NCBI GenBank assembly: GCA_035651715.1
Contig: DASRFD010000091.1
Location: 1-24,655 of the forward strand
Origin: Nevskia sp035651715
GTDB taxonomy: Bacteria; Pseudomonadota; Gammaproteobacteria; Nevskiales; Nevskiaceae
Length of the DNA: 24,655 bases
Direction: 5' to 3'
Under the pieces are notes generated by a model, which had not been told where the DNA came from, searched no databases, and saw only the letters and a program-made list of their open reading frames with translations. The translations under genes and the position numbers were made by a program. Position 1 is the first letter of the stretch, and every line of letters begins with the position of its first letter. Positions 6,923-14,323 of the stretch are shown piece by piece.

Positions 6923-9487
6923 ATGACCGCCGAAGGCATTCTGCGGGTGGTCATCCCGCTCATCTACGGCCGGCGCTGGCTGACCTTCGGCCTGCTGATG
7001 GGCCTGACCCTGTTCCTCGGCTTCCATGCGCTGAAGCTGCGGCCGGACGCGGGCTTCGAGAAGCAGATCCCGCTCGACCATCCGTACATGAAGGTGTTCA
7101 AGAAGTACGAGCAGGCCTTCGGCGGCGCCAACCTGATCTCGGTCGCGCTGATGCGCAACGACGGCAAGGACATCTACGACGCCGAATTCCTCGACCGGCT
7201 GAAGAAGCTCACCGACGCCACCTTCTTCCTGCCCGGCGTCGACCGCGCCCACGTCACCTCGCTGTTCACGCCGGACCTGACCTACCTGGAGATCGTCGAG
7301 GACGGCATCAATCTCGGCACGGTGATCCCGGCCAATTATTCGCCGACACCGGAGATGATCGACAAGGTGCGCAGCCATGTCGGCAAGGCCCAGGGGGTGA
7401 TCGGCCGCTTCGTCTCGCTCGACCAGCGCGGCGCGATGATCGTGGCCTCGCTGCTCGAGCGGCATCCGGTCACCGGCGAGCGCCTCGACTACGACCGCCT
7501 CGCCGGCCAGCTCGAGGACCAGCTGCGCGAGCGCATCCAGAGCCCGGTGGAGTACCAGTACCGGCTCAAGGCCGAACGGCCGCCCTACAAGGCCGGCGAC
7601 CTGGTCTGGACCGGCTACGTCGACTACGGCTGGAAGCTGCCGCTGCAGACCTTCGAGGCGGCGCAGCGCGACGACGACGGCAAGGCCATCTTGGTCTCCG
7701 GCCGCGACGTCACGGTGAGCCAGGCCCCGAACCCGGACTACGCGCCGGACTTCCAGGTGCGCATCATCGGCTTCGCCAAGGTGATCGGCGACGTCACCGA
7801 CGCCAGCATCGAGGTGATCGGCTTCTTCTTCATCGCCATGGCCCTGATCGTGGCGTTGCTGTGGATGTTCTGCGGCTCGTTCCGCCTGTCGCTGCTGCCG
7901 CTGTCGGCGGCGGTGACGGCGGTGGTGTGGGAGCTGGGCCTGTTGCAGCTGGTCGGCTACGGCCTGGACCCGTTCGCCATCCTGGTGCCGTTCCTGATCC
8001 TGTCGATCGGCGTGTCGCACGGCGTGCAGTACATCAACACCTGGGGCCACGAGGTGTCCGAGCAGGGCAGGAGCGCCTACGACGCCTCGGTCGAAACCTT
8101 CCGCCGCCTGTTCCTGCCCGGCACGGTGGCGATCGTCACCAACGTCATCGGCTTCGCCACCCTCGCCTTCATCCACATCGACATCGTGCGCGAGATGGCG
8201 ATCAACGCCGCGCTGGGCATGGCGGCGGTGATCGTCACCAACAAGATGATGCTGCCGATCGTGCTGACCTGGGTGCGGGTGCCCGACGCCGACCGCTTCC
8301 GGCGCCGCGTCGACCTGCGCGACCGGATGAGCGAGCGGCTGTGGCAGCGCATCGCCGGCATGACCGAACCGCGCCCGGCGATGGCGACCTTGGCGGTGGT
8401 CGCCGCGGCGCTGGCCTGGGCCTTCTGGATGTACCCGCGGCTGATCGTCGGCGACACCCAGGCCGGGGTGCCCGAGCTCAGGCCCGACAGCCGCTACAAC
8501 CGGGACTCGGTGGCGATCGCGAAGAACTTCGCCATCGGCGTCGACATCCTCAAGGTGATCGCGGAAAGCCGGCCCTACGGCTGCCTCGACGGCAAGGTGA
8601 TCGACGCCGTCGACCGCTTCACCTGGCGCATGCAGAACACCGAGGGCGTGCGCTCGGCGATGTCGCTGCCGGTGCTGGCGCGGCAGGCGCGCAGCCTGTG
8701 GAACGAGGGCTCGCCGAAGTGGGAGGTGCTGCCGCACAACCAGGCGGCGCTGTCGCAGCTGACCGGGCGCATCCCCTCCGGCACCGGCCTGCAGAACGCC
8801 GACTGCTCAGCCATGCCGGTGCTGGTCTTCACCACCGACCATCGCGCCGGCACCATCTCCACCATCGTCGACGCGGCCAAGCGCTTCAACCTCGACAACC
8901 TCAGCAACGGCGTCAACTTCGCCCTCGCCTCGGGCAATGTCGGCGTGATGGCGGCGACCAACGAGGAGATCGAGTCGCGCGAGATCGTGGTGATCCTGTG
9001 GGTGCACCTGACCCTGCTGGTGTTCGTGTGGATCTCCTTCCGCTCCTGGGCCAGCGTGGTGTGCATCATCACGCCGCTGGTCACCTGCTCGCTCCTGACT
9101 TACGGCTTCATGGCGCTGATGGGCATCGGCATGAAGAGCGCGACGCTGCCGGTGGCGGCGTTCGGCGTCGGCATCGGCGTCGACGACGGCATCTACCTGT
9201 GGGGCGCCCTGACCCGCTACCTGCAGCGGGGCGACAGCATCCGCGAGGCCTTCCGCCACGCCCTGCGCGCCGCCGGCAAGGCCACCACCTTCACCTCGCT
9301 GGCGCTGATCGTCAGCGTCGGCACCTGGCTGTTCTCGGGCCTGCAATTCCAGGCCGACATGGGCCTGCTGCTGCTGTTCATGTTCACCACCAACCTGTTC
9401 GGCGCCATCCTGATGATGCCGGCACTCGGCTGGCTGTGCCACCTGGTCAGTCCGCTGCAATCCAAGGCCGGATTGCTGGTCAAATGA
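6923..9487 (+). CDS. RND-superfamily exporter (MmpL/HpnN-like, DUF1329-associated)
   Basis: An 854-residue inner-membrane transporter with the duplicated RND layout. There is one membrane segment at about residues 21-38, a large periplasmic domain to about 295, and a five-helix bundle at about 298-455 containing ILSIGVSHGVQYINTWGHEV. A second lead helix lies near 487-505, a second periplasmic domain runs to about 685, and a C-terminal bundle spans about 685-850 containing FGVGIGVDDGIYLWGALTRY. These SIGVSHGVQY and GIGVDDGIY segments occupy the place of the SIG(V)DY/GIGVDY motifs in MmpL/HpnN proteins and provide proton-relay acidic residues. No adjacent membrane-fusion or TolC-type gene is present. 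The immediate downstream DUF1329 gene is the typical partner; the cargo (probably lipid or hydrophobic compounds) is inferred. Confidence 0.92.
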   Translation: MTAEGILRVVIPLIYGRRWLTFGLLMGLTLFLGFHALKLRPDAGFEKQIPLDHPYMKVFKKYEQAFGGANLISVALMRNDGKDIYDAEFLDRLKKLTDATFFLPGVDRAHVTSLFTPDLTYLEIVEDGINLGTVIPANYSPTPEMIDKVRSHVGKAQGVIGRFVSLDQRGAMIVASLLERHPVTGERLDYDRLAGQLEDQLRERIQSPVEYQYRLKAERPPYKAGDLVWTGYVDYGWKLPLQTFEAAQRDDDGKAILVSGRDVTVSQAPNPDYAPDFQVRIIGFAKVIGDVTDASIEVIGFFFIAMALIVALLWMFCGSFRLSLLPLSAAVTAVVWELGLLQLVGYGLDPFAILVPFLILSIGVSHGVQYINTWGHEVSEQGRSAYDASVETFRRLFLPGTVAIVTNVIGFATLAFIHIDIVREMAINAALGMAAVIVTNKMMLPIVLTWVRVPDADRFRRRVDLRDRMSERLWQRIAGMTEPRPAMATLAVVAAALAWAFWMYPRLIVGDTQAGVPELRPDSRYNRDSVAIAKNFAIGVDILKVIAESRPYGCLDGKVIDAVDRFTWRMQNTEGVRSAMSLPVLARQARSLWNEGSPKWEVLPHNQAALSQLTGRIPSGTGLQNADCSAMPVLVFTTDHRAGTISTIVDAAKRFNLDNLSNGVNFALASGNVGVMAATNEEIESREIVVILWVHLTLLVFVWISFRSWASVVCIITPLVTCSLLTYGFMALMGIGMKSATLPVAAFGVGIGVDDGIYLWGALTRYLQRGDSIREAFRHALRAAGKATTFTSLALIVSVGTWLFSGLQFQADMGLLLLFMFTTNLFGAILMMPALGWLCHLVSPLQSKAGLLVK

Positions 9488-9503
9488 CTGCCTGCCGGTT
9501 CCT

Positions 9504-9571
9504 GGTTGTCGGTTGTCAGTACACTGCGGCAGCGGCTTTACCAGGAACTGGCAACCGATAACCGACAACCG
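9504..9571. repeat. Inverted heptamer array (GGTTGTC family), copy 1
   Basis: In the gap between the RND and DUF1329 genes, GGTTGTCGGTTGTCAGT (9504-9520, two GGTTGTC heptamers) faces ACTGGCAACCGATAACC (9547-9563), whose reverse complement matches at 15 of 17 positions. A third heptamer GACAACC follows at 9564-9570. The loop is 26 bases. The same 17-mer recurs exactly at 12734-12750. Confidence 0.75.
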
Positions 9572-9586
9572 GTCGAGGACAACGCG

Positions 9587-10924
9587 ATGAAACTGCCTTC
9601 CGCGCTACTGCTGGCGACACTGCTGCTCTCCCCGGCGGCGCAGGCCAAGGTCGGCGCCGACGAGGCCGCGCAGCTCGGCGCCAGCCTGACGCCGATCGGC
9701 GCCGAAAAGGCCGGCAACGCCGCCGGCACCATCCCGGCCTGGGACGGCGGCCTGCCGCAGAAGGAGATGAAGCGCGGCGACAATCCCTACGCCTCGGACA
9801 AGCCGCTCTACACCATCACCCCGCAGAACTACAAGCAGTACGCCGGGCAGCTGGCGGAGGGCTACAAGGCCCTGTTCCAGACCTTCCCCGACTACAAGAT
9901 GAACGTGTACCCGGCGCACCGCAGCGCGTCGTACCCGCAGTGGTTCTACGACGCGACCCGGAAGAACGCCACCACGGTCGAGCTGACCGACAACGGCTAC
10001 GGCTTCTGCTGCACCGCGCACGGCTACCCTTTCCCCATCCCGAAGAACGGCACCGAGCTGATGTGGAACCACATCATGCGCTACAACACCAAGGGCTACC
10101 GCGGCTACATCAACGCCGCCGAGACCCAGCCCGACGGCTCCTACGTGCTGGAGCGGGCCTACGGCGAGATCACCTTCATCTACAACAACCCCAAGACCAC
10201 GCTGGAGACGCTGAAGAACCAGAACCTCTATGCCATGGTCAAGACCCTGGCGCCGCCCAACAAGGCCGGCACTGCCGACCTGCTGCACGTGCCGATCGAC
10301 CGCATCAAGGAGCAGACCGGCGTGTGGGAGTTCAACCCCGCCCTGGGCCGGGTGCGGCGCATCGGCGAGGTCGGCTACGACAACCCGCTGTTCGACGGCC
10401 TGATGACCCACGACCAGCTCGACATGTTCAATGGCCCCTTCGACCGCTACACCGTCAAGCTGCTCGGCAAGAAGGAGATGATCGTCCCCTACAACGACTA
10501 TCTGCTCTACAGCGACAAGCTCAAGTACCGGGACATCATCAAGGGCGGCCACATCAACCAGGACCTGGCGCGCTACGAGCTGCACCGGGTGTGGGTGATG
10601 GAAGCCGACCTCAAGCCCGGCTTCAGCCACATCTACAAGAAGCGCGTGTTCTATCTCGACGAGGACTCCTGGCTGGTGCTGGGCGAGGACATCTACGACA
10701 ACCGCGACCAGTTCTGGCGCTTCGCCGAGGCCCATGCCATCACCTTCGCCAACGTGCCGGTGGTGGTGAACGGGGTGCAGGTGCACTACGACCTGCAGTC
10801 GCGCCGCTACGTCGCGGTCAACCTGTTCAACGAGGAGCCGCAGCAGATCGAGTACGACTGGGAGCAGTCCCCGTCCTACTTCACGCCGCAGCAGCTGCAG
10901 AAGTTCGCCACCGCCGGCAAGTAA
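9587..10924 (+). CDS. DUF1329 family protein, exported; RND exporter partner
   Basis: A 445-residue protein of the DUF1329 family, which is often annotated as outer-membrane lipoprotein-sorting-like and is usually encoded beside an RND exporter and a DUF1302 outer-membrane protein. Signal peptide at residues 1-20 (ending AAQA, no lipobox cysteine). The family start is visible as LTPIGAEKAGNAAGTIPAWDGG, followed by KPLYTITPQNYKQYA, VWEFNPALGRVRR, SDKLKYRDIIKGGHINQDLA and YKKRVFYLDEDSW near the C-terminal third. ATG 9587 is chosen because the signal peptide starts there; the longer open frame reads through the heptamer repeat. It is probably a periplasmic lipid-handling LolA/LolB-like fold working with the upstream exporter (inference). 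No DUF1302 gene is found in the window. Confidence 0.92.
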   Translation: MKLPSALLLATLLLSPAAQAKVGADEAAQLGASLTPIGAEKAGNAAGTIPAWDGGLPQKEMKRGDNPYASDKPLYTITPQNYKQYAGQLAEGYKALFQTFPDYKMNVYPAHRSASYPQWFYDATRKNATTVELTDNGYGFCCTAHGYPFPIPKNGTELMWNHIMRYNTKGYRGYINAAETQPDGSYVLERAYGEITFIYNNPKTTLETLKNQNLYAMVKTLAPPNKAGTADLLHVPIDRIKEQTGVWEFNPALGRVRRIGEVGYDNPLFDGLMTHDQLDMFNGPFDRYTVKLLGKKEMIVPYNDYLLYSDKLKYRDIIKGGHINQDLARYELHRVWVMEADLKPGFSHIYKKRVFYLDEDSWLVLGEDIYDNRDQFWRFAEAHAITFANVPVVVNGVQVHYDLQSRRYVAVNLFNEEPQQIEYDWEQSPSYFTPQQLQKFATAGK

Positions 10925-11022
10925 ACCCGGCGGCCGCACGGCGGCAAGGCGCCAGCGGCATGGCTGCGCGCTGCAACCCCAGGAAATCAAAAGGGTAAAG
11001 TAGCCCAGCCAGGGCGCCATAG

Positions 11023-11054
11023 TTCAGCCCCAATTCAGCTTCCCGGCGTAGATT
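11023..11054 (+). promoter_or_regulatory. Candidate OmpR/PhoP-type box and promoter upstream of the glycine-zipper gene
   Basis: TTCAGC occurs at 11023-11028 and again at 11034-11039, an exact direct repeat with an 11-bp period, the spacing used by winged-helix response regulators that bind as tandem dimers. A -10-like TAGATT lies at 11049-11054, 9 bp after the second half-site, so the repeat occupies the -35 position, as PhoP boxes commonly do. The PhoP-like regulator encoded at 12043 is the natural candidate. The rest of the 176-bp gap shows nothing further. Confidence 0.45.
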
Positions 11055-11100
11055 GGTCGGGGAAACGGGCGCAACGGCCGCCCGTGGACCGGAGAGGCGC

Positions 11101-11652
11101 ATGAACAAGCAGGGTCTGGGCAGGTTTCTCGTCGCGGCGGCTGCGCTGGGCGTGAGCACGGCGGCGCTGGCCGATCCCTACTACGGCGGCGGCTACTACG
11201 GCCCGCCCCCGGGCGAGGCTTACGCCGAGGTGCTGAACAGCACCCCGGTGTACCAGCAGGTCAACGTCGCCATCCCGCGCCAGCAGTGCTATGACCAGCA
11301 GGTGGTCTACAACGACTACCGTCCCTCGCTGGGCGGCACCCTGATCGGCGGCCTGGCCGGCGGCCTGCTCGGCCACAGCATCGGCGGCGGCTCGGGCAAG
11401 GCCTGGGCCACCGGCATCGGCGCGGTGGTCGGCGCCGGCATCGGCAACAACATCGCCAACGCCAATTACGGCGCCCAGCGCGTCGGTTACCAGCGCCAGT
11501 GCGCCACGGTCAACGATTACCAGGTCCAGCAGCAGCTGGCCGGCTATGACGTGACCTACCGCTACGGCGGCCAGGTCTACCGCACCCACCTGCCCTACGA
11601 TCCGGGCCAGCAGCTGCTGGTGCGGGTCAACGTCGCCCCGGCGGGCTATTGA
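11101..11652 (+). CDS. Glycine-zipper 2TM domain protein, exported envelope protein
   Basis: A 183-residue protein. Signal peptide at 1-24 (ending AALA), then a Tyr/Gly-rich stretch (DPYYGGGYYGPPP). The glycine zipper at about 78-118 (GGTLIGGLAGGLLGHSIGGG and GIGAVVGAGIGNNIANA) is the pattern of the Rickettsia 17-kDa-antigen family and related outer-membrane proteins. Two cysteines, C63 and C134, flank the zipper. The C-terminal YDVTYRYGGQVYRTHLPYDPG is typical of the family. It has no lipobox. ATG 11101 is supported by GGAGAGG 3 bases upstream and by the signal peptide; a longer frame begins at 11053 but would bury the signal peptide. It is the first gene of a likely four-gene run ending in the sensor kinase. 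A role in cell-envelope stability is inferred. Confidence 0.88.
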   Translation: MNKQGLGRFLVAAAALGVSTAALADPYYGGGYYGPPPGEAYAEVLNSTPVYQQVNVAIPRQQCYDQQVVYNDYRPSLGGTLIGGLAGGLLGHSIGGGSGKAWATGIGAVVGAGIGNNIANANYGAQRVGYQRQCATVNDYQVQQQLAGYDVTYRYGGQVYRTHLPYDPGQQLLVRVNVAPAGY

Positions 11653-11682
11653 TCCGGCGCGCAACCGCCTAAAGTAAAGGAC

Positions 11683-12003
11683 ATGCGCAAGCCCCTCGCG
11701 ACCCTGGCTCTGCTCCTGGCGCTGGCCCTGCAGCCGGCGCTGGCGGGCGGCTGGGGACATCGCGAGCAGCAGCGTCCGCCGCCGCGCCCGCCGGAACCGC
11801 CGCGGCAGATGTACGCCCCCCAGCCGATGCGCCCGCAGAACTGGGCGCCGCAGAACCGCATGTCCAGCGGCCAGGCGGCGCAGCGGGCGCAGCAGCTCAA
11901 CGGCGGCGGCCGCGTGCTGGCGGTGGACCCGTCGGACAGCGGCTACCGCGTGCGCGTGCTCAAGGATGGCGAAGTGCGCTCCGTTTACGTGCCGGGGCAG
12001 TAG
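11683..12003 (+). CDS. Small exported PepSY-like protein upstream of the two-component system
   Basis: A 106-residue protein with a signal peptide at 1-21 (LLLALALQPALA). A Pro-rich linker follows at about 30-56, and a PepSY-like C-terminal module at about 62-103: SSGQAAQRAQQLNGGGRVLA, then GYRVRVLKDGEVRSVYV. This helix-then-hairpin pattern is half of a PepSY domain. Such small genes are often found next to PhoP/PhoQ-type systems in Xanthomonadales and may modulate the sensor kinase or a protease in the periplasm (inference). AAAGGA lies shortly before the ATG. The gene is 30 bp after the glycine-zipper gene and 39 bp before the regulator gene, so a shared transcript is likely. Confidence 0.83.
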   Translation: MRKPLATLALLLALALQPALAGGWGHREQQRPPPRPPEPPRQMYAPQPMRPQNWAPQNRMSSGQAAQRAQQLNGGGRVLAVDPSDSGYRVRVLKDGEVRSVYVPGQ

Positions 12004-12042
12004 CCCCGCTCCTCCCCCCAACCGACACCAAGACATCACACC

Positions 12043-12723
12043 ATGCGTGCACTGGTCATCGAAGACGATCCGCAGCTGCGGCAGCAGGTCAGCGAATACC
12101 TCGCCGAGGAAGGCTACGCGGTCGATGCCGCCGGCGACGGCGACGAGGGTCAGTACATGGCGCTCGAGTACCCCATCGACCTCGCCGTGGTCGACCTCGG
12201 CCTGCCCAAGACCCCCGGCCTGGCCATCATCAAGGCGGTGCGCAAGGCCGGGCGCAAGTTCCCGATCCTGATCCTCACCGCCCGCGACGGCTGGCAGAGC
12301 AAGGTCGAGGGCCTGGAAGCCGGCGCCGACGACTACCTGGTCAAGCCGTTCCACCGCGAGGAGCTGCTGGCCCGCGCCCGCGCCCTGGTGCGGCGCAGCG
12401 GCGGCTGGACCCAGTCGCTGCTGGAGTGCGGGCCGATCACCCTCGACACCACCGCCAGGAACGTCAGCCTTTCCGGCAAGCCGGTGGAGCTGACCGCCTA
12501 CGAATACCGCGTGCTCGAATACCTGGTGATGCACGCCGGCGAGGTGGTCTCCAAGAGTACCCTCACCGAACACCTCTACAACGAGGACGACGAGCGCGAC
12601 AGCAATGTCATCGAAGTGTTCGTGCGGCGCCTGCGCACCAAGCTTGACCCGGAGGGCTCACTCAACCCGATCACCACGCTGCGCGGCAGCGGCTACCGCT
12701 GGGACCTGCCACGCAGTCAGTAG
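12043..12723 (+). CDS. phoP: OmpR/PhoB-family response regulator, PhoP-like
   Basis: A 226-residue two-component regulator. The receiver domain is at 1-118: acidic pair in VIEDDPQLRQQV, phospho-acceptor D51 in VVDLGLPKTPG, T of ILTARD, and K101 in DYLVKPFHREELLARARALV. The winged-helix DNA-binding domain is at about 127-222 (ARNVSLSGKPVELTAYEYRV, DDERDSNVIEVFVRRLRTKL, ITTLRGSGYRWDL). The pattern and the downstream PhoQ-type kinase make PhoP the best name, but the signal sensed here is unknown. There is no clear Shine-Dalgarno before ATG 12043 (CACCAAGACATCACACC). A predicted binding site lies in front of the glycine-zipper gene. 138 bp containing a palindromic repeat separate it from the kinase gene, which is unusually wide for such a pair. 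Confidence 0.93.
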   Translation: MRALVIEDDPQLRQQVSEYLAEEGYAVDAAGDGDEGQYMALEYPIDLAVVDLGLPKTPGLAIIKAVRKAGRKFPILILTARDGWQSKVEGLEAGADDYLVKPFHREELLARARALVRRSGGWTQSLLECGPITLDTTARNVSLSGKPVELTAYEYRVLEYLVMHAGEVVSKSTLTEHLYNEDDERDSNVIEVFVRRLRTKLDPEGSLNPITTLRGSGYRWDLPRSQ

Positions 12724-12733
12724 CCAGTTTCGC

Positions 12734-12860
12734 GGTTGTCGGTTGTCAGTTCCCGGTCCTCAGTTGAGGGACCGGCATAATAACGGCGTGGCGCCAGGCT
12801 CCTGCCGCTGCTGACCACGGGTAATCGACCACCCACCACTGCTACCGGCAACCGACAACC
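12734..12860. repeat. Inverted heptamer array (GGTTGTC family), copy 2, abutting the kinase start codon
   Basis: GGTTGTCGGTTGTCAGT (12734-12750) is identical to the left arm of copy 1. ACCGGCAACCGACAACC (12844-12860) is its inverted partner (15 of 17), ending one base before the kinase ATG at 12862. The 93-base interior also holds a smaller palindrome, CCGGTCC...GGACCGG (about 12753-12775). No Shine-Dalgarno precedes the kinase, so the repeat forms its immediate leader. Confidence 0.75.
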
Positions 12861-12861
12861 G

Positions 12862-14199
12862 ATGAGGTCCCTCCGCGCCCGCCTGCTGCTGGCCGCCACC
12901 CTGGTGCTGGTGGTGTTCATGCTGCTGGCCGGCGCCGCGCTGGAACAGGCCTTCCGCAGCAGCGCGCAGCAGGTGCAGCGGGACAAGATGCAGGCCCTGG
13001 TTTACGCCCTGCTCGGCGCCGCCGACGCCGGCGAGAACGAGGTGCTGACCATCCCCGCCAACGCCCTGCCCGATCCGCGCCTGGCGCGGGTGCAGTCGGG
13101 CCTGTCGGCGATCATCTTCGACGCCAAGGGCCGCGTGGTGTGGCGCTCCAGCAACCTCGAGGACCCGCTGCCGGAGCTGGGCGCGCCGGCGATCGGCAGC
13201 AGCGAGTTCAACGAGTTCGACAACCAGTTCGCGCTGAGCTACGGCGTGCGCTGGGCGGCGGACGCGCCCGGCCGCGCGCCGCTCAAGCCGCGGCGGTACA
13301 CCATCTGCGTGCTGGAAGACAAGACGCCCTATCGCACCCAGCTCGGCGTGTTCCGCCGCACCCTGTGGCTCGGCCTGGGCATCGCCGCCAGCGCCCTGCT
13401 GCTGTTGCAGCTGGCGGTGCTGCGCTGGGGCCTGTCGCCGCTGCGGCGGCTGACCCGCGAGATGCGCCGCATCGAGAACGGCGAGCAGGCCAAGATCGAA
13501 GCGGAGTATCCGGACGAGCTGACGCCGCTGGCCGCCGGCCTCAACACCATGATCCAGGCCGAGCGCAACCAGCAGTCGCGCTACCGCAACGCGCTCGACG
13601 ACCTGGCCCACAGCCTGAAGACGCCGCTGGCGGTGCTGCGCAACATGGTCGACGACCGCAACGGCGATCCGGCGCTGCGCGAGCGCCTGCGCGAACCGGT
13701 GGCGCGGATCCAGGAGATCACCGACCACCAGCTGCGCAAGGCCGCCACCGCCGGGCGCCGCGTCTTCGCCGAGCCGGTGCGGCTGCGGCCGCTGGCCGAC
13801 AAGATCGCCAGCGCCCTGGTCAAGGTCTACGCCGACAAGCATCCCGACTTCACCATCGACGTGCACGACAACCTGCGCGCCCGCGCCGACGAGGGCGACC
13901 TCTACGAGCTGCTCGGCAACCTGATGGACAACGCCGGCAAGTGGTGCCACCGCCGCATCCGCGTCAGCGCGCGCTACGTCGAGCGCAAGCTGCAGCTGTG
14001 CGTCGAGGACGACGGCCCCGGCTTTCCGCCCGACGCCGAGAAGCTGCTGCAGCGCGGCATGCGCGCCGACAGCCACACCCCGGGCCAGGGCATCGGCCTG
14101 GGCGCGGTGGCCGAGATGGTGACCGCCTACGACGGCAGCATCGTGCTGGGGCGCTCGGAGTGGGGCGGCGGCCGGGTGGAAGTGGCGCTGACGGTCTGA
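12862..14199 (+). CDS. phoQ: Sensor histidine kinase, PhoQ-like
   Basis: A 445-residue membrane kinase. First membrane helix at about 6-28, periplasmic sensor at about 30-165, and second membrane helix at about 172-192. A HAMP-like segment follows (LSPLRRLTREMRRIENGE). The dimerisation helix carries phospho-acceptor H250 in DDLAHSLKTPLAVLRNMVDD. The ATPase domain has the N box in GNLMDNAGKWC, where the closing K-W-C is close to the K-Y-C typical of PhoQ. The G1 box is DDGPGF and the G2 region GQGIGLGAVAEM. The ATG is immediately downstream of a heptamer repeat and lacks a visible ribosome site, although the N terminus MRSLRARLLLAATLVLVVFM is exactly what is expected. It partners the regulator encoded just upstream. 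The ligand is unknown. Confidence 0.92.
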   Translation: MRSLRARLLLAATLVLVVFMLLAGAALEQAFRSSAQQVQRDKMQALVYALLGAADAGENEVLTIPANALPDPRLARVQSGLSAIIFDAKGRVVWRSSNLEDPLPELGAPAIGSSEFNEFDNQFALSYGVRWAADAPGRAPLKPRRYTICVLEDKTPYRTQLGVFRRTLWLGLGIAASALLLLQLAVLRWGLSPLRRLTREMRRIENGEQAKIEAEYPDELTPLAAGLNTMIQAERNQQSRYRNALDDLAHSLKTPLAVLRNMVDDRNGDPALRERLREPVARIQEITDHQLRKAATAGRRVFAEPVRLRPLADKIASALVKVYADKHPDFTIDVHDNLRARADEGDLYELLGNLMDNAGKWCHRRIRVSARYVERKLQLCVEDDGPGFPPDAEKLLQRGMRADSHTPGQGIGLGAVAEMVTAYDGSIVLGRSEWGGGRVEVALTV

Positions 14200-14213
14200 T
14201 TTGCTACCGGCCG

Positions 14214-14242
14214 TCGCCCCGCCGGGCGAATAGGACCTTTTT
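14214..14242 (+). terminator. Possible terminator after the sensor kinase
   Basis: TCGCCC-CGCC-GGGCGA gives a 6-bp perfect stem at 14214-14229, followed after eight bases by the run TTTTT (14238-14242). The gap between stem and T-run weakens the case for a factor-independent terminator. It lies in the 124-bp interval between the kinase and the PilU gene. Confidence 0.35.
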
Positions 14243-14323
14243 CCCGCGGGCGTCCGGGCACCTTCCACCTACACTGCTGGCGACGCCTGCCGTGGCGCCG
14301 CCACTCGTCCACCGGACGCTGCC

